A stretch of DNA of 60,000 nt, from positions 12,449,837 to 12,509,836 of the forward strand of contig NC_087080.1 in the NCBI RefSeq assembly GCF_026151205.1, written 5' to 3'. The translations under genes and the position numbers were made by a program. Source of the DNA: Bolinopsis microptera (taxonomy: Eukaryota > Ctenophora > Tentaculata > Lobata > Bolinopsidae). Every line of letters starts with the position of its first letter. Positions within the stretch are counted from its first letter, which is position 1. Under the pieces are notes generated by a model. The model was not told where the DNA came from, searched no databases, and saw only the letters and a list, made by a program, of their open reading frames with translations. Below, piece by piece: positions 23,536-35,500 of this stretch.

Positions 23536-26500
23536 TATGACTCACTCCAGAAGATAGTCAGTTCTGCTCTTCAAAAGTTTGACATTGAAGGAGATGTTGA
23601 AGAGTGGGCTTTGATGAACGAAAGTAGTCGGCGTTTTATAACTGAACAGGTTTGTTTTATAACTTATCAGTTAAAAAGAATAACATAACAGGTTTGTTTT
23701 ATAACTGAACAGATTTGACATAATACTGATTCACATTTCGTTTTAATAAGATTAATAGATTAATTATATCATTAAAAAATTTCATTTCTATTTTAACCAA
23801 GTGGCCCAAAATATTCAGGCATCAATACTGGTACATCCAACCTTTAGCCTATCTATCAAACTCTTCATAGTTTATTCTTTAAATCTAGAAGCTTGATTAT
23901 CGTTCGGTGGGACTTATTCAAATGGAATTGTTCATTGTTCATGTTACTTGAAGCAGGTCGTAAGCAGGTGGCCCCCCAAACTTACATCTTTCCATGAGAA
24001 ATTAGAACACTAAGATTGGTTTAATTGTTTTATAATGGGTATCATTATACGTTTACCAATAGTTTACCAAGATGTCGTATTGTACATGATGTTGTACAGA
24101 AGAGTGAACAGCAGGATGACCAGAAGTTAATGTACATCTGCGCTAATTAACGGGTAATTAGAGCCGGTGTACATTATTTACGAGTAATTATTCTCTCACC
24201 GGAAATCAAATCTTGCTGGGCACAAGTTTAGTTTGTTGTGTCCGAACAGTTAGTTTACTGTACCTGAACCCTCTGTGTTAATTTACCGTACCTGAAGTCT
24301 GAACCTTCCGTGTTCGTTTACACTTTACTGTACCTGAACCCTCTGTGTTAGTTTACTGTACCTGAACCCTCTGTGTTAGTTTACTGTACCTGAACCCTCT
24401 TTTTTAGTTTACTGTACCTGAACCCTCAGAGTTAGTTTACTGTACCTGAATACTGAACAGGCTGAACTTTGTTTTCGTTAACTGTACAACAATTGGCGAT
24501 AAGATCAAGTAATCGGTTCCATTAGATGTTCCGTGGCCGACAACTGAACCTTATATAACCTAATTCCCACAGTCCACACAGTTAACAGGGCACCCAATCA
24601 GCTAAATTGGGAGACGAATCAGCCTAAATGTCAAAATCATCACCTTACACATTTTTATGCTGAAGTAACATATATATCGTAGCATTCAAATAATATTCAG
24701 ACAATATTCAGATAATATTCAGCTAATATTCAGATAATATTCAGTAAATATTAGAAATATCCCGTACTACTTCGCTCAGTGCAAGTAATGTGATTATCTT
24801 GACAAGTAATAATGATGATAAGGTGACTACTGACTAATGTGACTGGTAATGTATGAGTTGTAGAACTGACAGTTAATTAAGTTAATATTGAGGTGTCACG
24901 TGAACAACTTCCAGTCTATTGTAGTGCGGTCCCTTCCCGCCGGTTATATTATATACAGTTATATTTGTTAGTTATTTGCTCACTCTGTATTGCAATATAG
25001 TTCACCGTCAGTTCCGTCCAGCTCAGTACATTGTAACATTGTAATACTAAACCAAATGCGACATGAGCTATGATAAGTCACATTTCTTGCACAAAACGAG
25101 GTAATTAATTAAAAGCTTGGGGGGTAAAGAAGAGGCCTGGTTTATCAAAGTACCTGGTATAGAGAGGACCGGTATATAGGTTTGACTGTACAGTGTACTG
25201 TGTACATTGTAATACTTATAATTACATATTGTGCTACATTCTAATACATTCCATTGCACTGTCACGTTAGTTGATCCCTAAGTAGCATCTTGAGTAGCAG
25301 CCCCTAGTTACAAGTCAGTATTCCTCATCTCTCTCTTTGCCTTTGTGTTCATTTCCCTCCTGCTATACACTTTTATACAGTGTACATACCTGTTGTTTAC
25401 ACGTTACAATTCTGAGTTCTGGATAATGTTTTATCGCAAAGCAAACGGCCACTTCTCTGTTAGTATTTCTAATTTCGTTGCAGATACTCCATGTTAATTA
25501 TTTATCGTGTTCTTGGCGTGTAAGCTGTCATCCCTGGTTTTTACTTTTTCATCTCAAGACAATTGTAGAATAATAATCTGTTCCCGCTCTTTTGAGTGGG
25601 TCGATAATATAATTGATGTTTTGGGGCAAAGTGAGAGTCTCCGTATACAGTGTACGTACCTGTTGTTTACAATTCACAATTCTGACTTCTGGATAATGTT
25701 TTGTCGCAAAGCAAACGGCCACTTCTCTGTCAGTATTTCTGATTTCGTTGCAGATACTCCATATTAATTATTTATCGTTTTCTTGGCGTGTAAGCTGTCA
25801 TCCCTGGTTTTTACTTTTTCATCTCAAGACAATTGTAGAATAATAATCTGTTCCCGCTCTTTTGAGTGGGTCGATAATATAATTGATGTTTTGGGGCAAA
25901 GTGAGAGTCTCCGTATACAGTGTACGTACCTGTTGTTTACAACTCACAATTCTGACTTCTGGATAATGTTTTATCGCAAAGCAAACGGCCACTTCTCTGT
26001 CAGTATTTCTGATTTCGTTGCAGATACTCCATATTAATTATTTATCGTTTTCTTGGCGTGTAAGCTGTCATCCCTGGTTTTTACTTTTTCATCTCAAGAC
26101 AATTGTAGAATAATAATCTGTTCCCGCTCTTTTGAGTGGGTCGATAATATAATTGATGTTTTGGGACAAAGTGAGAGTCTCCACTCAGTTTTTCAAAAAA
26201 ATAGTTGTCGACGTTTCGGCCCACGCCTTTGTCATGGACGAGACGTTACAATTACGTTACATAGCTGCAATTTACAATGTTAAAAATAATCTGTTATATA
26301 ACTGTTAATATCGTGAAATACCTACAATATTTTACAAAAATATATACAATTACAAAAATTAACGAACAATAACGTGAAATAAGTCTATGTTATTGTTTGT
26401 TAATTTTTATAATTGTATAGATTTTTGTAAAATATTGTAGGTATTTCACGATATTGATAGTTATATATACCAGATTATTTTTAACATTTTAAATTGCAGC

Positions 26501-29500
26501 TATGTAACATGATTGTAGCGTCTCGTCCATGACAATTATTGACAAAGGTGTGGGCCAAAACGTCGACAGTCGATAACCATTTGTTTGAAAAACTGAGTGG
26601 AGACACTCACTTTTTCCCAAAACATCAATTACAACTGTAGAACCTTGTTTGATTTCTTGATTTCCGCTACATAATGTGATCCATGCAACCTAGTGCCAAC
26701 TATTTTGCCCCTGATTAGTGATAAAAGACAAAATATGTGATTACAATAGTGGTATCCAGGATAATATAAAGTGACATGTCACGTGCTATCCAGGGTAATA
26801 TCAAGTGACATGTCACGTGCTATCCAGGATAATATAAAGTGACATGTCACGTGCTATCCAGGGTAATATTATGCAACTAAATTATCTTGAAGTAGACGGT
26901 AATAGTACCTTGTCCAAACGACTCAAGAAATCTCTTAGTTTCGCTGATTACAGACGACATGCTATCAAAGTTAGTTTAATGAGATGTTTAATGATATAAT
27001 GATTATTACATTCCTCTTGTTTGAATCAGTTATCTTAATATACATTATATCATTGACTCAATGATATTGATTATTCAATCTTATAAATTGATTATCAAAT
27101 ATAATTTACCCAGCTGACTCTTTTCTTATGACTCTGAGATTGATTTATCGGAAATCGGAATGAACAAAAATTCCCAATTTAGCATAGTTATTTCAAGTAG
27201 TCAAATCTAATAAAAAACCAGGTGTAATTATTTAAAGTAACTGAGTACCACGAAAATGTTTTAATCTCTAACATTGGTCGTTGCACCCCCCCCTTTCCCC
27301 CGGCCCCTAAACCTCACCTTACTCTCTCTCACTTCAGAACAGAGAAGAAGAACTACATCCCGGCGTGGTGGCGACGATAAAGCGCTCCCCCGCAAAGCTT
27401 GCGGAAGACTCCATCCGCATCCTCTCCTCAAAGCCTGATCATGAAATCAGTTTGGAGCTGGAGAATGTGGTCAAATTGGCAGAGGTTACTAATTACTAAT
27501 AATCATCATTTAGATGATGGCGATCTTCACTTTAAATAGTCAAATTACCTAAGTTAAAAGTTTATAGTGATAAAATGTAATCTTATAATATAGTAGTACA
27601 TAAGAGGTGTTTCAGTAGTCTGTCTCTATAACTTGTCTATTTAACAGTCTCTATAATTTCTCTATAACAGTCTCTATAACTTTCTATAACACTGAAGGAG
27701 TTTTCATACGCACACGAGTTTTACAACCAAGAGGGCGTGACGCAACTACTGGATATAATCAAAAGAACTCCGATATTTGAGAGTATGAACTGTTCCATCC
27801 TGGCGCTGTCTTTACAGGCTCTCTGCCTTGTTATGGAGTACATGGGAACAGAGCTATGGACCAAGATTCTCGACAATAATGCTATCAAGAAGGTATATTT
27901 GTGATCTCCCATACACATTACAGTTTACACACTTAACATAAGCTCGACCTAGCTTAGTGGAGTGCCACGGTGCTGGCACAACTCTGATATTGTATATTCT
28001 TGAATATATATTTGTAGCCACCGCAGTGAAATGTTTTGAGTTAAGGGTGTGTACGTTGAACAGTGTGTATGTTTACATTATATCAATACAAAATATACAT
28101 AGGATGTCAAATGATGATTTAATATATAATATCAATCAAAATAAACAGCATCACATGTACTTTAAACACTGAGTTAGCATAATTCTTCAGCTGACAGAGA
28201 TAATAAAGTCACGTGAGGCCCGCGAAAAGGTGTTGGGAGTTCATGACAACAAGATCAGAACAAACACAATGAGTAGCACTCTAACCAGAAACAGCAGTAT
28301 CAGGGATTTCGACCTGCAGCACAAAGACAAGGTACCCTCCTCTCCCTCTCCCTCTCCCTCTCCCTCTCCCTCTCCCTCTCCCTCTCCCTCTCCCTCTCCC
28401 TCTCCCTCTCCCTCTCCCTCTCCCTCTCCCTCTCCCTCTCCCTCTCCCTCTCCTCTCCCTCTCCCTCTCCCTCTCCCTCTCCCTCTCCCTCTCCCTCTCC
28501 TCTCCCTCTCCCTCTCCCTCTCCCTCTCCCTCTCCCTCTCCCTCTCCCTCTCCCTCTCCCTCTCCCTCTCCCTCTCCCTCTCCCTCTCCCTCTCCCTCTC
28601 CCTCTCCCTCTCCCTCTCCCTCTCCCTCTCCCTCTCCCTCTCCCTCTCCCTCTCCCTCTCCCTCTCCCTCTCCCTCTCCCTCTCCCTCTCCCTCTCCCTC
28701 TCCCTCTCCCTCTCCCTCTCCCTCTCCCTCTCCCTCTCCCTCTCCCTCTCCCTCTCCCTCTCCCTCTCCCTCTCCCTCTCCCTCTCCCTCTCCCTCTCCC
28801 TCTCCCTCTCCCTCTCCCTCTCCCTCTCCCTCTCCCTCTCCCTCTCCCTCTCCCTCTCCCTCTCCCTCTCCCTCTCCCTCTCCCTCTCCCTCTCCCCTCT
28901 CCCCCTCTCCCCCTCTCGCTCTCTCCCTCTCTCTCTCTCCCTCTCTCTCTCTCTCCCTAAAGTTATATATTTCTTCAGTTAGGAGCCACTGATAGTGAGC
29001 CCCCTATGGCCCAGTACGCCCTCGCTGCTATTGACAGTGTTGTGAGATTTACTGACGCTGGCTTCGATATTATCTCTTCCCTTATCAAACCTGCTGATAT
29101 CATCATCTTTATTACTGAGTCAGTACTTACAATTCTGTTATCTTTCATTGGGTATTATAATGATTTTTAATATAATATAATCCAAATTAACGCAAACATT
29201 TACATTTTACTGCCCTCTGTTGAGGTCTCAATGTCCTTGTAATCAATATTTTAAAGGGTATTACAAGACTCGTGTATGTGATTATCTCTTCAGCAGTGGT
29301 CAAATCTATTATCTGATAAACTCCACGCATGAACTGATCTGAACTAACATTATTTCAGCACTAACATTGAATGTGCTCAATACGCGCTAGCTCTGATAAA
29401 TGCTTTGTTCGGGAAGCAGGAGAACAAACAGCAGTTTTATCACGATCTTCTCGAATGGAATGTTCGTGTCAATATTGAGGTCAGTTATTTTAAAACAATG

Positions 29501-32500
29501 GTATTAATTAATCAGCTGATTAATTAATTATGGTCACCCAGGCACAGTTTCATCATACATCGTATGAATTTTGCTTTCTGGTAAGGAAGTAACTTATCTC
29601 TAAGTGGATTTAGAAGTCTAGCCTTCAAAAGTATTCATACCCACAATTATGCTTCTTGTTCCTCAAATGAAATATTGGGGTTTTTGATTTTTTTCAAAAA
29701 AAGAAATGACAGTCCGGAAATAGCTCAAAGCACACCCAAAACTCTAGGAACATCATCCTTTTTCTGCACTCTGCAGAATTCTGCTTCCTAACAGTAGATA
29801 TTGTATACCCATACATGGCCGACAGTTATTATGATTCTTTACGCAGTTCATATCGTCCGTACACTGTACACTTTACAGTGTATATTGTACAATTAGCTGG
29901 TCGTAAACTTGGTAGAGATAAGCTTAGCGATAACAGACCAACGTGTGTAATAGTTGCTGTACTGAACTGAGTGCTCTACTAAACTGAGTGCTCTACTGAA
30001 CTGAGTGCTCTACTAAACTGAGTGCTCTACTGAACTGAGTGCTCCACTGAACTGAGTGCTCTACTGAACTGAGTGCTCTACTGAACTGAGTGCTCTGCTG
30101 AACTGAGTGCTCTACTGAACTGAGTGCTCTACTGAACTGAGATAGTTAACCTCCCTTATCACGTGATGGATCAGCGGTTAGCTCAGGGAATGTTGCTGGG
30201 TCACGTGATGGGTCACGTGATGGGTCCGAAAACCGTATAACTTCAGACACAACTGCTGATTAGTAATTATTAACACATACGTAGAAGGAATCATTAAACT
30301 GTACGTGCCTCGAAAGTAAGTTGATGGAAATAAATTTTATCTGGTATATTGAATAAGTTCGTTTTCAGAAAGTGATACGGACAGTGAGACCGGAACATAT
30401 GGATATCTCTCACCACATCTCAGAGTTCCAGCACCTGCTCCTAGGATTACACAAGGACGCAGCCCTGAAGCCAGTGAACGCAGAAGATGAGGAACAAATG
30501 GCCATGTTGGAGCGAGTTAAGATACAGGCTCTCTCCGAACAGAATGGGAGCGAGTGGAGTGGCCTGGGTTTTACCAGCGTGAGTTATCATTTTCATGTAT
30601 TAACAACAAACATTGGTTTTCATGGCTGGGTTCAACTATTTAGTTCACATCTGTAACTTCAGTTCTTTAAGCCTGCCCTCAGCGGGGGAAGGTTAGTGGT
30701 CTTAACCGTGCATAGAGGCCCCCAGCATATATTCCTACCATAACAATCGTATTGACGTATTTTGTAGATGTTCAAAGCTTGTTAGTGGGAGAACTGAATT
30801 ACTTTGTTGTTAATGACGTTCTTAAAAGATGTAAAGTTGCTCGCGACTTACTCGATTACTAAGTTAATCCCTGATCCGTGTGAAGAATACTTTAACCTGA
30901 ACTGTAAGTACTTCAGGAGTCAGGTGACACGGTGGAAGAGAGAGCAGCTGATTTCCAGGCTTGCCCTCCTGGTTTGTTAGCTCTGCAGTGTATCAACCAC
31001 TTCGTACAGAAACACTACGACAGGCACCGGGAGGTATGTATCTTGTCTGTACCCTGAGTAAAAGTCCAGAGCACATGTGTTCTAACATTGATGTTACTGG
31101 TTTCTCCAATCATATATAGTGCACTCAAATTCTGCTTACTTGTGCTAGCCAGTCCGAGTATTTTCCCAGCTTAAACATTCTTTGTGGCCATTATAGATTT
31201 TATTCAAGTTTCCTTGTATAATTCTGTATTATTTGATGAAAGTTTCACCCGTTATGTAGCCTGACATGTACTTTGTATTTTCAGATGGTTCTAGATCAAC
31301 TGAGCAGAGAGAAAGACCGACAATGTCCTTTTATACGCTCTGCAGTAGCGGTCACTGGATTGCTTTATAAACAGCTCAGAATTCAGAGAGATTGTGAGTT
31401 ATTTTAAGGGCTCTTGTTATTTTGTTACAAAGTTTAACATCTCCATACCAGGCTCCTCGAGGAGGAAAGGAAATATGTACGGTAGAGAAAAGGGACACGA
31501 TCCTAATCCCCTTTATCTGTAGATAAATAACGTGTCTCAAGCTTATACCCTATTATAAAAGAAATAGGGGCAATTATTGTTTTGCATCGTCAGCTGATCC
31601 AATGTTTGGGCGTTTCATCCTGCATTTGGACCGGAGATGTTGCTTTTGTTAAGATGAGGCGTGTAGAAGGTTGTAGACGTCGAGTTTATTGTGCTAACGA
31701 TATAATCTTGCCAGTTTGGGTCACTTTTAGAGGTGCCTGGACTAATATTTGCTTTTCTATAAGTCCGTATTCTTGTTATGATTACTGTTTACACACCATA
31801 TCTGACAGTTTCTTTATGAACTACACATTAAGAACTGGTCGAATATGTTCTGCTACAGGGCGAGGTCAAGGCAACGTGGCGACTTTCCTTCGTCTTATCT
31901 GCATTCCTTCACGTACTAACTTGTTGCGAAGGTCTAGCGAGAAATGTATGGCGCGGTGATATGTTTTATCTAGATTGCGCGCTGTGGGTGCAGTTAGAGA
32001 ACTTAACCACGAATAAATATATGATAGATCTGGCCACGGAATTTTCCGCTACATGAAATTCGATTTCGCGTCCCTTCAATTTTATAGATTTTACTTCCGA
32101 GTTGTGATATTTTTAAGACAGCGAAGATACCATCCAAAGCTGGTAGCAGATTACTTTCCAATAGTTACATACCAAAATAATTTAAAGTCTGCAGAATTCA
32201 GAAACCATTTTCGGTCCCAGCATTACTTACTTGGGTTACTTGGGTTGGGTTCCGAGCTAGAGTGCTACCAGGCCAAGAATGTCTTGCATCTCCATGCCAG
32301 CGAAATTGATCAAAATTGTAACCTGATATTTCACATTTTTTGACTTCCAGCTTACACTGCGATACGAATCATAAGCACACATTTGTGTGTCTTACTGCCC
32401 TAGCAGCCGCCCGGCCGCCGGGATTAATCCTAATTCTTGTATTTCTAGATATTCACTTAGTAAAGTGTTAAGGCGTTAGCGTCAAGTCCTGACTTCGATC

Positions 32501-35500
32501 CGAACTCTCAAATCAAATAAAAACCACTCAGACCCAGACTTAGCGATCGGACCGACGACACTACAGTCCCCTGACATTGACAGTACTGACGGAGAGGACT
32601 GCTCCTACTCATATTGTGACGAAATGACCGACACAAGTCTCTATTATTCTTCTGATGACGACCAACTCGACTTAGAATTAGACTCTGACACCACGCCTGT
32701 CGCTTTAAACGCTCGTTTTGTCTTCGATCTGCCGGCAAGTCGCACACGCCTGGCTGTGAGCGACGCTAGCAGAAATACTCGCAGGACTTCTAGTCTAAGC
32801 AAGTCGTTTAAGAAGGCCAGGAGGCGAGTTGAGAGTCTCGGTACTGATAATGGGGGTACACGTGATAGACTGAACAGTGCTGGAAGTAAGATTCGGAACA
32901 GAATCAAGAACAAGACTCATTTCAAACAAAGGAGAGCAAAACTGGCTCAGGAGGGAAGCAAGCAGGCCATTGTGGCTCACTCAAGTAAAGTGGTGTGCTG
33001 TATTGTACTGCACAGGAGCAATCGAGTAAAGTGGTGTGTTGTATTGTACTGCTCAGGAGCAATCAAGTAAAGTGGTGTGCTGTATTGTACTGCTCAGGAG
33101 CAATCAAGTAAAGTGGTGTGCTGTATTGTACTGCTCAGAAGCAATCAAGTAAAGTGGTGTGCTGTATTGTACTGCTCAGGAGCAATCGAGTAAAGTGGTG
33201 TGCTGTATTGTACTGCTCAGGAGTAACCAAGTAAAGTGGTGTGCTGTATTGTACTGCGCAGGAGCAATCAAGTAAAGTGGTGTGCTGTATTGTACTGCTC
33301 AGGAGCAATCGAGTAAAGTGGTGTGCTGTATTGTACTGCTCATGAGCAATCGAGTAAAGTGGTGTGCTGTATTGTACTGCTCAGGAGCAATCAAGTAAAG
33401 TGGTGTGCTGTATTGTACTGCTCATGAGAAACCAAGTAAAGCGGTGTGCTGTATTGTACTGCTCATGAGCAATCAAGTAAAGTGGTGTGCTGTATTGTAC
33501 TGCTCAGGAGTACACAAGTAAAGTGGTGTGCTGTATTGTACTGCTCAGGAGCAATCAAGTAAAGTGGTGTGCTGTATTGTACTGCTCAGAAGCAATCAAG
33601 TAAAGTGGTGTGCTGTATTGTACTGCTCAGGAGAACACAAGTAAAGTGTGTGCTGTATTGTACTGCTCAGGAGCAATCAAGTAAAGTGGTGTGCTGTATT
33701 GTGCTGCTCAGGAGCAATCAAGTAAAGTGGTGTGCTGTATTGTACTGCTCAGGAGCAATCAAGTAAAGCGGTGTGCTGTATTGTACTGCTCAGAAGCAAT
33801 CAAGTAAAGTGGTGTGCTGTATTGTACTGCCCAGGAGCAATCAAGTAAAGTGGTGTGCTGTATTGTACTGCCCAGGAGCAACCAAGTAAAGTGGTGTGCT
33901 GTATTGTACTGCTCAGGAGCGATCAAGTAAAGTGGTGTGCTGTATTGTACTGCCCAGGAGCAATCAAGTAAAGTGGTGTGTTGTATTGTACTGCTCAGGA
34001 GCAATCAATTAAAGTGGTGTGCTGTATTGTACTGCTCAGGAGCAACCAAGTAAAAGTGGTGTGCTGTATTGTACTGCCCAGGAGCAATCAAGTAAAGTGG
34101 TGTGCTGTATTGTAATGGTCAGGAGCAATCAAGTAAAGTGTGTGCTGTATTGTACTGCTCAGGAGCAATCGAGTAAAGTGGCTGTAACGTTATTCTACAT
34201 ATATATATATTAGATGTACTCTACTGTGAGTCAGATTGTGCAGCAAATGTATGTAAACATAAGGCAGGAGATTTTTTCTCAAATTTGAGTACACTGGTCT
34301 TAGTATTCAATTGCGAATCCCTTAAGTCTACTATAAAATTTACTGTCTGGGACTATTGATTTTTGATACTGTCTCCTTACTCCTTAGCTTTGTCTCGAAC
34401 TAATATACTTTAAATACTGCAACATTTGCAATAAATTGTTCCCCAAACGTAATTGATAATTCTTAAGTAAGGGTTAGGTGAGTTTCTGTATAGAAAACTT
34501 TTGCTTTCGTCATTTAACTGTCCTAAAATTTAACTTTCCTATTTAAATTTACAAAGTTGCTTACACATATAATAATACCTCAATTTTCAGATATAGGCGT
34601 GGAGATAGATTTCCTGCCGATTGTTTTCTCCCAAGACAACATATTCTTCGAGCTATTTAGTATAACAGTTCAGCTCTTCAACACTACATGGCATGAAATG
34701 TTCGCAAAAATTAGCGATTTTAACAAGGTATGTGATTTCATGTTAAGTTTGAACCAAAGAATTCGTCTCGCTAAATTTTAGTGCCAATACTTCTGAATTT
34801 GAGACCCTATATAATAGTCTCCTGATTTATTGATTATAGGAAAATAGTAGCGTAATACAATTTCCTTTAATTTCATAAAAGTTGACTTATTTACTTATAG
34901 AAGATATGATTAAACATTTTTGTTAAATATTTTTACGGTTTAGGTGCCGAAACTACATTTTGAACCACGCCGAGAAAATAATAATCGAACTTTGTTAATT
35001 TAACATACTTGTTTCAGGTTGTAGACGTAGTTAAGGAGCAATTGAACATGGTCTTCAAAGGGGAAAAGAAGATTAATAATACTGAAGATTTCAAAGGGGC
35101 ACTTAAGATCGTTCCTTTCAGCAAAATTCAGGAACAGAGGCTAAAATCCTTGGAAAAAGATTCTCTACCTATCATTGTAACTATCATTTCAAACTATTAT
35201 TCTAACTATTATTATATTTAAATTTTTGCTCATTGCATTTTTACTTCTTTATTTTCAAAAATTAAAATTTCTCTCTGTTACTGATTGTTATTTCAGCAAT
35301 TGCGTAAGAAGTTAAAGCCGGAACTGCAAGCTTTAGTTAACAGACAAAGGCTAACAATCCTGGAGGCCGGTCAGTAGGGAAAATGTTCAGCTATTTAGCA
35401 TAACCTATTATTTATTATGTAATTTCATTATTTTATTGATTTTTGTTTTATTGACTATGGGGCCGGTTAGGTCGAATCTCCGTTGGTAAAGTTATCTCTG

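Larger units (their letters stand above)
23650..25375 (+). other. ELMO intron sequence, 5' part
   Basis: Intronic and non-coding. It holds a short repeat of the exon-end phrase (TTTGTTTTATAACTGAACAG-like) near 23650-23715 and two small tandem arrays listed separately. The 65-codon minus-strand frame at 25068-25265 is not supported. Confidence 0.5.

Noticed and set aside
22932-23545. Long open frames on both strands with CLHGVS or CKQLTP repeats
   Set aside because: An 18-bp repeat is a multiple of three, so frames stay open by arithmetic. No conserved protein and several frames open at once.
25507-26283. Three ~85-codon ORFs starting [12 protein letters not shown]
   Set aside because: They are copies of one frame within a 270-bp non-coding repeat in an intron, each ended by the same stop.
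28230-28982. 250-codon open frame rich in PS and LS dipeptides
   Set aside because: It is the translation of the CCCTCT microsatellite running on from a real ELMO exon; a splice donor lies at 28332 before the repeat.
31582-32343. Two plus-strand ORFs (125 and 96 codons) in an ELMO intron
   Set aside because: Somewhat protein-like, but no domain, no splice support and no start context; kept only as possible decayed mobile-element DNA.
32985-34183. CRISPR-like array
   Set aside because: Units are contiguous with no unique spacers, and the window is clearly animal DNA.
33569-34213. Open frames on both strands through the 41-bp array
   Set aside because: Artefacts of the repeat; both strands and several frames are open and the peptides merely echo the unit.
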